From NCBI RefSeq assembly GCF_051859345.1, contig NZ_JBHYFV010000009.1, positions 1-64,000 on the forward strand: a DNA stretch of 64,000 bases. The letters run 5' to 3'. This stretch comes from Marivita sp051859345 (GTDB lineage: Bacteria; Pseudomonadota; Alphaproteobacteria; Rhodobacterales; Rhodobacteraceae). Positions 57,457 through 64,000 of this stretch are shown here, in pieces. Under the pieces are notes generated by a model that saw only the letters and a program-made list of their open reading frames with translations, was not told the origin of the DNA and ran no database searches. The translations under genes were made by a program, and so were the position numbers. Within the stretch, counting starts at the first letter, position 1. Each line of letters begins with the position of its first letter.

Positions 57457-58401
57457 ATGCCTATCAAACTGCCTAACAACCTGCCCGCCTTTGACGTTCT
57501 CAAGCGTGAGGGCGTCATGGTCATTCCCGACGAAATGGCCAGCCAGCAGGACATCCGCCCGCTGCGCATCGCGCTGCTGAACCTGATGCCCAAGAAGATC
57601 CAGACCGAGAACCAGTTTGCCCGGCTGATCGGGGCCACGCCCTTGCAGATCGAATTCAACCTGATCCGCATGTCCGAACATCAGACCCGCAACACTGCTG
57701 CCGAACATATGGAAAGCTTTTACCGCCCATTTTCCGAGGTAGCAGACAGTGGAGAAAAGTTTGACGGGTTGATTATCACCGGGGCGCCGATTGAACATTT
57801 GCCTTATGAAGAGGTGACTTACTGGGACGAGCTCACGCAAGTGATGAACTGGACCCAGACCCATGTGCATTCCACCTTTGGTGTGTGCTGGGGTGGCATG
57901 GCGATGATCAGCCATTTTCACGGCGTACCCAAGATCGAGCTGCCGCAAAAGGCGTTCGGCTGCGTCCGGCACCGCAATCTTGCGCCCGCCTCACCCTATC
58001 TGCGCGGGTTTTCGGACGATATGGTGATCCCTGTCAGCCGCTGGACCGAAATCCGCCGTGATGACGTTCTGAAAGCTGGTCTGCCGATTCTGATCGACAG
58101 CACCGAAACCGGGCCCTGCCTGATCGAAGATCCCGATCATCGCGCGCTTTATGTGTTCAACCATTTTGAATACGACAGTGGCACGCTCAAGGATGAATAC
58201 GACCGGGATGTCGAAAACGGCACGCCGATCAATGTCCCTGCGAATTACTACCCGAATGACGACCCCAGCAAACCACCACAGAACCGCTGGCGCAGTCACG
58301 CGCACCTTCTCTATGGCAACTGGGTGTCCGAGATCTATCTTACAACTCCGTTCGACATCGACCAGATCGGCGCGTCCAGCACGGATCTGCGCAACAAATA
58401 G
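57457..58401 (+). CDS. metA: Homoserine O-acetyltransferase (MetA family, acetyl-CoA type)
   Basis: First committed step of methionine synthesis by O-acylation of homoserine. The 314-residue product has the catalytic cysteine in FGVCWGG (Cys144), the His and Glu in NHFEYD, and the family start MPIKLPNNLPAFDVL. Residue 113 (TGAPIEHL), equivalent to position 111 in E. coli MetA, is Glu. In this family Glu at that position goes with acetyl-CoA and Gly with succinyl-CoA. It follows a P-loop gene by three bases. Confidence 0.93.
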   Translation: MPIKLPNNLPAFDVLKREGVMVIPDEMASQQDIRPLRIALLNLMPKKIQTENQFARLIGATPLQIEFNLIRMSEHQTRNTAAEHMESFYRPFSEVADSGEKFDGLIITGAPIEHLPYEEVTYWDELTQVMNWTQTHVHSTFGVCWGGMAMISHFHGVPKIELPQKAFGCVRHRNLAPASPYLRGFSDDMVIPVSRWTEIRRDDVLKAGLPILIDSTETGPCLIEDPDHRALYVFNHFEYDSGTLKDEYDRDVENGTPINVPANYYPNDDPSKPPQNRWRSHAHLLYGNWVSEIYLTTPFDIDQIGASSTDLRNK

Positions 58402-58410
58402 GAGGTCGCC

Positions 58411-59364
58411 GTGGCGATAAAGGGGTTAGGCGTCTTGCTTGGCTGTGCAGCTGCGTTGGTGCTGACCACAGCCTGCACGGCAAACTATCGCGAAGCCAGT
58501 GCCGAAGAGAGGTTTCCCCCACAGGGCACATTCCTGAACGTCAATGGCACGCAGGTGCATTATGTCACCAAGGGCGCCGGCCCGGACATCGTCCTGATCC
58601 ACGGAGCCAGCGGCAACCTGCGGGATTTCACCTTCTCGCTGGTCGACAAGCTGGCCAACCGCTATCGCGTCACTGCGTTTGACCGGCCCGGTCTGGGCTA
58701 CACCGAACGGGTCAATCCGAGTGGCACAACCATTGTCCAGCAAGCCAATCTTCTGGCGGATGCGTCAAACCAACTTGGCCTGCAAAAACCGATGGTTCTG
58801 GGGCATTCTTACGGTGGCGCAGTGGCGCTGGCCTGGGCGGTCGAGCGGCCCGACAGCATGTCCGCGCTCATCCTTCTTGCCGCCGCCTCAAACCCGTGGA
58901 CCAGCGATCTGAGCCTCTTTTACAAGGTCACGTCAAGCGATCTGGGCAGCGCGGTCGTTGTTCCCGCTCTGACCGCCTTTGCCCCCAACCCGGTGATCGA
59001 AAGCGCCATCGAAGACATCTTTGCACCGCAAAGTGAACCCGAAGGTTATGCGGATCACGTCGGAGCGCCCCTGACCCTGCGCCGCGTCTCTTTGCGCGCC
59101 AATGCGATGCAGCGCGCCAACCTGCTGGACGAGATCACGGCTCTGTATCCCCGCTATGGCATCATCGACGTCCCGACCGAAATCGTTCACGGCGATGCAG
59201 ACACCACGGTCGGTCTGTCCATCCATTCGATTCCGCTTTCCAAACAGATCGACGGCGCGAACCTAACCGTCCTCGAAGGCGTCGGCCACATGCCTCACCA
59301 TGCCGCCGAACCCGAGGTCATCACCGCCATAGATCGGGCTGCATCACGAGCGGGTTTGCGTTAA
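58411..59364 (+). CDS. Alpha/beta hydrolase, probably exported
   Basis: A 317-residue hydrolase with the alpha/beta fold. Nucleophile motif GHSYGG (Ser133), Asp in HGDAD (Asp262 or Asp264), and His in VGHMPHH (His293). The first 22 residues form a signal segment ending TTAC, a weak lipobox, so it may be a lipoprotein. The GTG start follows a full AGGAGG site nine bases after metA, so it is in the same transcript. Substrate unknown. Confidence 0.85.
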   Translation: MAIKGLGVLLGCAAALVLTTACTANYREASAEERFPPQGTFLNVNGTQVHYVTKGAGPDIVLIHGASGNLRDFTFSLVDKLANRYRVTAFDRPGLGYTERVNPSGTTIVQQANLLADASNQLGLQKPMVLGHSYGGAVALAWAVERPDSMSALILLAAASNPWTSDLSLFYKVTSSDLGSAVVVPALTAFAPNPVIESAIEDIFAPQSEPEGYADHVGAPLTLRRVSLRANAMQRANLLDEITALYPRYGIIDVPTEIVHGDADTTVGLSIHSIPLSKQIDGANLTVLEGVGHMPHHAAEPEVITAIDRAASRAGLR

Positions 59365-59416
59365 TCGCATTAACATCCCATATTCAAATCAGAGCAGACG
59401 ACAGAAAGGGCGGAAG

Positions 59417-60286
59417 ATGGACCTTCCCTTTGATGGTGCGATCAGCGCCTTCTTCAAGAACGATGCGCCAGAAGACATCAGAAACGCGATCAAGCGCGCG
59501 GACAAGGACGATATCATCAATCCGGATTATCCGTATTCGGAACGGATGCCGCGCAAGGCCTACCAGAAAGACCTTGACGCGCTTCAGATCGAACTGGTCA
59601 AGATGAAGACTTGGGCACGCGAAACCGGAACCCGCGTGGCAATTGTGTTCGAAGGCCGTGATGCCGCCGGTAAAGGCGGTACAATCAAACGCTTCCGCGA
59701 GAATCTTAATCCACGCGGCACCCATGTTGTCGCCTTGTCGAAACCGACCGAAACGGAAGCGACTCAATGGTATTTCCAACGCTATATCGACCATCTGCCC
59801 GCGGCTGGTGAGATCACGTTTTTTGACCGCAGTTGGTACAATCGCGCCGTGGTCGAACATGTGTTCGAGTTCTGCACCCCCGAACAACGCATGCACTTCT
59901 TCCGGCAAGTTCCTGATTTTGAACGCATGTTGGTGGATGACGGTATCAAGCTTTTCAAGATCTGGCTCAATGTCGGTCGTGCCGAACAGCTGCGCCGCTT
60001 TCTATCGCGTGAGAAAGACCCTCTAAAGCAATGGAAATTAAGCTGGATTGACGTTGAAGGCCTCAAGCGATGGGACGCCTACAGCGCCGCGATTCAGGAG
60101 ACCTTTGCAAAGACGCATACCGATCATGCCCCATGGACCATCGTGCGTTCGGACGACAAGCGCCGCGCGCGCATCAACGCCATTCGCAGTGTGCTGACGC
60201 AACTGGATTACACGCGCAAAGACGCCAAGGCGCTTGGCAAGATCGACCCTAAGGTCTGTGGTGGGCCGGACATCTGGGATGAGTAA
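59417..60286 (+). CDS. ppk2: Polyphosphate kinase 2
   Basis: PPK2-family enzyme that phosphorylates nucleoside mono- or diphosphates from polyphosphate. The 289-residue product has Walker A FEGRDAAGKGGT, the lid region NPRGTHVVALSKPTETEATQ and Walker B FFDRSWYNR. Length and start fit one-domain class I enzymes that make GTP or ATP from NDPs. It is in the metA-hydrolase strand and its stop overlaps the TetR gene by eight bases. Confidence 0.95.
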   Translation: MDLPFDGAISAFFKNDAPEDIRNAIKRADKDDIINPDYPYSERMPRKAYQKDLDALQIELVKMKTWARETGTRVAIVFEGRDAAGKGGTIKRFRENLNPRGTHVVALSKPTETEATQWYFQRYIDHLPAAGEITFFDRSWYNRAVVEHVFEFCTPEQRMHFFRQVPDFERMLVDDGIKLFKIWLNVGRAEQLRRFLSREKDPLKQWKLSWIDVEGLKRWDAYSAAIQETFAKTHTDHAPWTIVRSDDKRRARINAIRSVLTQLDYTRKDAKALGKIDPKVCGGPDIWDE

Positions 60287-60896
60287 ACGCGGCTATCATC
60301 ATGGCAATCTCCGGCAGGCCCTGATCGACGCGGCGCTCGAGCTGATCACCGAAAAGGGCCCAACCGGCTTTACCCTGTCCGAGGCTGCCAAACAGGCGGG
60401 CGTCACCCCCGCCGCCGTCTATCGCCATTTCGAAGGCCGCGAAGACCTGATCGCCGAAGCCGCGCGCCAAGGCTACGCGATTTTCGCGGACGTGATGCAA
60501 TTCGCCTATGACAGCGGCCAACCCTCGGCCCTGGCCGCGTTCGAGGCAACCGGGCGGGCATATTTAGCTTTTGCGCGAAAATACCCCGGTCATTATATCG
60601 CAATGTTTGAAAGTGGCATCTCGGTGAACCGCACTCCCGAGCTTGCCGCCGTTTCGGCTCGGGCACGCGCTGTGCTGGAACGCGCCGCCGAGGAATTGTC
60701 ACAGCATATCCCACCGGAAAAGCGCCCTCCCGCCTCCATGTTCTCGGCCCATATCTGGGCGCTGAGCCACGGTGTTGTCGAACTGTTCGCCCGCAACTCC
60801 CCCGGCACCACGTCGCCGTTCCCGCCGGAAGAGCTTCTTGAATCGGGTATCGGCATATATCTGCGCGGTTTGGGCCTCATCGCGCCGGATCAGTGA
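60279..60896 (+). CDS. TetR-family transcriptional regulator
   Basis: A 205-residue repressor with an N-terminal helix-turn-helix (FTLSEAAKQAGVTPAAVYRH, residues about 27-46) and a C-terminal ligand domain. MSKRGYHHGNLRQALIDAAL is a common start in this family. It overlaps ppk2 by eight bases, so it may control its own operon. Ligand unknown; no divergent target gene is seen. Confidence 0.88.
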   Translation: MSKRGYHHGNLRQALIDAALELITEKGPTGFTLSEAAKQAGVTPAAVYRHFEGREDLIAEAARQGYAIFADVMQFAYDSGQPSALAAFEATGRAYLAFARKYPGHYIAMFESGISVNRTPELAAVSARARAVLERAAEELSQHIPPEKRPPASMFSAHIWALSHGVVELFARNSPGTTSPFPPEELLESGIGIYLRGLGLIAPDQ

Positions 60897-60932
60897 CGTG
60901 ACAAACGGTGCGCGACGAATTACATGCCTCTC

Positions 60933-62297
60933 ATGACACAAGAACTGCATATCGTCGGCGGCGGCATGGCCGGATCCGAGGCCGCTTGGCAGGCCGCAAA
61001 CCGGGGTATTCCCGTGGTGATCCACGAAATGCGCCCCAAGGTCGAAACCTTCGCCCACAAGACCGGCGATCTGGGCGAGATGGTGTGCTCCAATTCCTTC
61101 CGCTCGGACGACCATGAACAGAACGCCGTGGGCCTGCTGCATTGGGAAATGCGCGAGGCAGGCGGGTTGATCATCGACACCGCGCACCAGCATCGCCTGC
61201 CCGCCGGTGGCGCGCTGGCCGTGGACCGGGACGCCTTCAGCGCCGCCATCACCGCCCGCCTGCATGCCCATCCGCTTGTGCGGGTCAGCCACGAGGAAAT
61301 CACCGATCTGCCCGATGACGGCCAGTGGATCTTTGCCACCGGCCCCCTGACCAGCGCCGCATTGGGTCAGGCAATCCAGACCGAGACCGGCACCGACCGA
61401 CTTGCCTTTTTCGACGCGATTGCCCCGATTGTCTATTTCGACAGCATCGACATGTCCAAGGCATGGCTGCAATCGCGCTATGACAAGGGCGAGACCGAAG
61501 AAGAACAACGCGCCTACATCAACTGCCCGATGGACAAGGCCCAATACGACGCCTTCATCGACGCGCTTCTCGCCGCCGACAAGACCGAGTTTCACGAGGG
61601 GGAAACCGCCGGGTATTTCGACGGTTGTCTTCCGATCGAAGTGATGTCCGAACGCGGCCGCGAAACCCTGCGCCACGGCCCGATGAAGCCCGTTGGCCTG
61701 ACCAACCCGCACCAGCCCGATGTCAAACCCTGGGCCGTGGTGCAACTGCGCCGCGACAACGCACTGGGCACGCTCTACAACATCGTCGGGTTTCAGACAA
61801 AGATGAAGTACGGCGCGCAAGCCTCTGTTTTCAAAATGATTCCCGGCCTTGAGAACGCGAGCTTCGCGCGCCTTGGCGGCATTCATCGCAACACGTTCCT
61901 GAATTCCCCAACTCTGCTCGATGACCAGATGCGCCTGCGCTCCAAGCCGAACATTCGCTTTGCGGGACAGGTTACCGGCGTCGAAGGCTATGTCGAATCC
62001 TCGGCGATGGGGCTTCTGGCCGGTCGCATGGCCGCCGCCGAAATCTCCGGCCAACCGCTCCCCACCGTGCCGCAGGACAGCGCCCATGGCGCGCTCATTC
62101 ATCACATCAGCGGTGGCGCCGAGGCGAAAACCTTCCAGCCGATGAACGTCAATTTTGGCCTTTTCCGCCCAGTCGAAGGACTCAAGGGGGGACGACGTGG
62201 CCGCAAGGACCGCTACAAGGCCTATACCGACCGTGCGAAAACCGCTTGGTCCAACTGGCTCGGGGCGCAGGAGTCCGCCAAGTCCGCAGCGGAATAG
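60933..62297 (+). CDS. trmFO: tRNA uridine-54 methyltransferase TrmFO
   Basis: Folate- and FAD-dependent enzyme making ribothymidine at position 54 of tRNAs. The 454-residue product has the FAD motif HIVGGGMAGSEAAW, the cysteine in VCSNSFRSDD, and YINCPMDKAQYDAF with the second catalytic cysteine. ATG at 60933 (MTQELHIVG) fits the family; ATG three codons earlier is possible and neither has a good ribosome site. Its TAG stop overlaps the gluQ GTG start by one base. Confidence 0.94.
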   Translation: MTQELHIVGGGMAGSEAAWQAANRGIPVVIHEMRPKVETFAHKTGDLGEMVCSNSFRSDDHEQNAVGLLHWEMREAGGLIIDTAHQHRLPAGGALAVDRDAFSAAITARLHAHPLVRVSHEEITDLPDDGQWIFATGPLTSAALGQAIQTETGTDRLAFFDAIAPIVYFDSIDMSKAWLQSRYDKGETEEEQRAYINCPMDKAQYDAFIDALLAADKTEFHEGETAGYFDGCLPIEVMSERGRETLRHGPMKPVGLTNPHQPDVKPWAVVQLRRDNALGTLYNIVGFQTKMKYGAQASVFKMIPGLENASFARLGGIHRNTFLNSPTLLDDQMRLRSKPNIRFAGQVTGVEGYVESSAMGLLAGRMAAAEISGQPLPTVPQDSAHGALIHHISGGAEAKTFQPMNVNFGLFRPVEGLKGGRRGRKDRYKAYTDRAKTAWSNWLGAQESAKSAAE

Positions 62298-63151
62298 TGG
62301 GGTTCGTCACGCGCTTCGCGCCCAGCCCGACGGGCCAGTTGCACCTTGGCCATGCCTTTTCGGCCCTGCTGGCGCATGACATGGCGCAGGCCGCAGACGG
62401 GCGGTTTCTGCTGCGCATCGAAGACACCGATACGGCGCGGTGTACCCCTGCATTCGAAGCGCAGATCACCGACGATCTGACATGGCTTGGCCTGACATGG
62501 GAAACCCCGGTGCTGCGCCAATCCGACAACGTCGATGCCTATGATGCAGCCCTCATGCAGCTGGGTGACATGGGGCTGCTTTATCCCTGCTCCTGCACCC
62601 GAGGCGATATCCGCCGCGCGGCCTCTGCCCCGCAGGAAGGCGCGGCGATGTTTGGGCCGGACGGGATGATCTATCCCGGCACCTGTCGCCACCGCCCATG
62701 GCACGAACGACGCCATACCGATGCCGTGCGCCTTGACATGGGCAAGGCACTGGATCGCCTCGCCGACCTGCCCCAGTACATTGAGACCGGCATTCACCCG
62801 GCATTGAGGTTAACGCGCGCGCACCTTCTGCACGAGGTTGGCGACATTGTCCTGGCGCGCCGCGACACGAAATCCGCAGCCTATCACCTGAGCGTTGTTG
62901 TGGACGATGCCGCGCAAGCGATCAGCCATGTGGTTCGCGGCGAAGACCTTGCCACCGCGACCCCCATCCACGTTGTCCTTCAGGCCCTGCTGGGCCTCGC
63001 GACACCGATCTACCACCATCACCGCCTGATCCGCGACGAACACGGCAAACGCCTGGCCAAGCGCGACGATGCCCGTGCCATTGCGCTTTATCGCGCCGAA
63101 GGGGCCAGCCCGAACGATGTCCGGAAAATGGTCGGCTTGCCCGCGCCCTGA
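62297..63151 (+). CDS. gluQ: Glutamyl-Q tRNA(Asp) synthetase
   Basis: Paralogue of glutamyl-tRNA synthetase without an anticodon-binding domain; it adds glutamate to the queuosine base of tRNA-Asp. The 284-residue product has the HIGH-like HLGH in PTGQLHLGHAFSALL, the KMSKS-like RLAKRDD, and zinc ligands in YPCSCTRGDIR and GTCRHR. The GTG start lies within the trmFO stop; ORF extension upstream is inside trmFO. Confidence 0.93.
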   Translation: MGFVTRFAPSPTGQLHLGHAFSALLAHDMAQAADGRFLLRIEDTDTARCTPAFEAQITDDLTWLGLTWETPVLRQSDNVDAYDAALMQLGDMGLLYPCSCTRGDIRRAASAPQEGAAMFGPDGMIYPGTCRHRPWHERRHTDAVRLDMGKALDRLADLPQYIETGIHPALRLTRAHLLHEVGDIVLARRDTKSAAYHLSVVVDDAAQAISHVVRGEDLATATPIHVVLQALLGLATPIYHHHRLIRDEHGKRLAKRDDARAIALYRAEGASPNDVRKMVGLPAP

Positions 63152-63152
63152 T

Positions 63153-63216
63153 CTTCTCTGGTTCAAAAATATCTCGGGGCAGTCGCCCGAAGGGTGACAG
63201 GGGCAAAGCCCCCTGC
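63153..63216. repeat. Modular GC-rich 3'-end element, copy 4
   Basis: Between convergent gluQ and hisI genes. The anchor TTCTCTGGTTCAAAAATATC is followed by TCGGGG, then GTCGCCC-GAA-GGGTGAC (63182-63198, one mismatch) and GGGGC-AAA-GCCCC (63200-63212). Same orientation as copy 1. The third convergent 3' gap in the window to carry this family. Confidence 0.75.
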
Positions 63217-63579
63217 CTACACCTCCATCGGCGCCATGATCTCGATTTCCTTGCCATCGCGGATTTCGGTGTAGAAACAGGACCGTCGGTTGGTGTGACA
63301 AGCCGGCCCTGTCTGATTGACTGTCACCAACAGGCAATCACGATCACAATCCACACGCAGCGACACCAGTTCCTGCACATGACCCGAGCTTTCACCCTTG
63401 ACCCAGAACGCCTGCCGCGAGCGTGACCAATAGGTGACGTGCCCGGTCTCAAGCGTCTTGGCGACAGCGTCCGCGTTCATCCACGCCATCATCAGCACCT
63501 CACCGCTCGTGCGATCCTGTGCAATTGCCGGAATCAGCCCCGCAGCGTTATAGACCAAAGTCGCAGGATCAAAGCTCAT
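63217..63579 (-). CDS. hisI: Phosphoribosyl-AMP cyclohydrolase
   Basis: Third step of histidine synthesis, opening the adenine ring of PR-AMP. The 120-residue product is the stand-alone HisI domain with VLMMAWMNADA, VTYWSRSRQAFWVKGE, and metal ligands in DCDRDCLLV and ACHTNRRSCF. No HisE domain is fused. It is divergent from the NifU-like gene. Confidence 0.97.
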   Translation of the reverse strand: MSFDPATLVYNAAGLIPAIAQDRTSGEVLMMAWMNADAVAKTLETGHVTYWSRSRQAFWVKGESSGHVQELVSLRVDCDRDCLLVTVNQTGPACHTNRRSCFYTEIRDGKEIEIMAPMEV

Positions 63580-63647
63580 AGGGAAAAACCTTTTTGCATC
63601 CGCCGTTTGGTCCCCTATCTATGAGGGGAACCGCGAAAGGGAAAGCC

Positions 63648-64000
63648 ATGTCTGGCGACACCGATCTTATCAAACTCTATTCCGGCCGCATTCTTGAACT
63701 GGCGGCGGATATCCCGCACCACACGCGTCTTGACGCGCCGGGGGCCAGTGTCAAGAAACGCTCACCGCTGTGCGGGTCGACCGTGACGGTCGATGTCACA
63801 CTTGAAGACGGCAAAGTCAGCGCATTTGGACAGGACGTCAAAGCCTGCGCCCTTGGTCAGGCCGCCGCATCCGTGGTGGGTGGCGCGATCATCGGGTGCA
63901 CGTCGCAGCAGATTGCAGCGGCGCGCGACGAATTGCGCGCCATGCTCAAGGAAGACGGCCCCACCCCCAAGGCCCCGTTTGACGGGCTTGAAGTGTTGCG
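63648..64000 (+). CDS. NifU-like iron-sulfur scaffold protein, N-terminal part
   Basis: The first 117 codons of a gene running past the end of the window. It begins MSGDTDLIKLYSGRILELAA and contains SPLCGSTVTVDV and VKACALGQAAAS, the conserved cysteines of NifU/IscU-type scaffolds. An AAAGGGAAA site precedes the ATG. It is in the position, divergent from hisI, common in Rhodobacterales. The C-terminus is not seen. Confidence 0.8.
   Translation, partial: MSGDTDLIKLYSGRILELAADIPHHTRLDAPGASVKKRSPLCGSTVTVDVTLEDGKVSAFGQDVKACALGQAAASVVGGAIIGCTSQQIAAARDELRAMLKEDGPTPKAPFDGLEVL

Overview
The window is ordinary core chromosome of a marine-type Rhodobacterales (Roseobacter-group) alphaproteobacterium. 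The support is gene order and content: dusB(nifR3)-ntrB-ntrC-ntrY-ntrX followed by trkA-trkH and hfq-hflX, acnA beside a ccmABCDG cytochrome c maturation cluster, yajC-secD-secF, adjacent DUF6456 and DUF6477 proteins, many short overlapping operons and high GC. No transposase, integrase, phage gene, rRNA or CRISPR array is visible.

Layout. 1-7.7 kb: the end of a PpiD-type foldase gene, trpE, sufE, a lipoprotein, RNase D, purM-purN, a CAU tRNA (probably tRNA-Ile2), an SDR and a CbiX-like protein. 7.9-13.5 kb: an LpxL-type acyltransferase, a DUF1223 thioredoxin-like protein, acnA, then an AT-rich TM2 gene lying between intact acnA and a decayed second copy of the acnA 3' end. 13.5-20.4 kb: a minus-strand block for protein export and cytochrome c assembly (yajC-secD-secF, a TauE permease, an Mth938 protein, ccmABCDG). 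20.6-27.3 kb: a secreted serine protease, serS, a TspO-like protein, an EF-hand protein, a 3-hydroxyisobutyrate dehydrogenase-like enzyme and a penicillin acylase. 27.5-41 kb: the nitrogen and potassium regulation block, with an extra GAF histidine kinase between ntrX and trkA. 41-47 kb: ispF-pgpA-pncC, ratA, hpt, and a LysR regulator facing a cytochrome c' and a di-haem cytochrome, then lipA. 47-64 kb: DUF6456/DUF6477, an orphan MttB-family protein, guaA, two DMT exporters, a FadL-type porin with a heptad-repeat insert, metA (acetyl-CoA type), ppk2, trmFO, gluQ, hisI and the start of a NifU-like scaffold gene.

The most unusual material is between genes. Four intergenic regions carry runs of near-perfect palindromes whose stems differ completely but whose length (8-9 bp) and TNNA tetraloop are conserved. 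Four other regions, all at gene 3' ends, carry a separate modular family built from a C/G-rich anchor and short triloop hairpins. Other points of note are the acnA 3'-end duplication around a foreign-looking gene, the loss of the sigma-54 contact motif GAFTGA in both NtrC and NtrX, the FadL heptad insert, and a structured 72-nt element upstream of lipA.

All functions are read from sequence motifs and gene order without database searches. Start codons were chosen by ribosome binding sites, overlaps and family N-termini.
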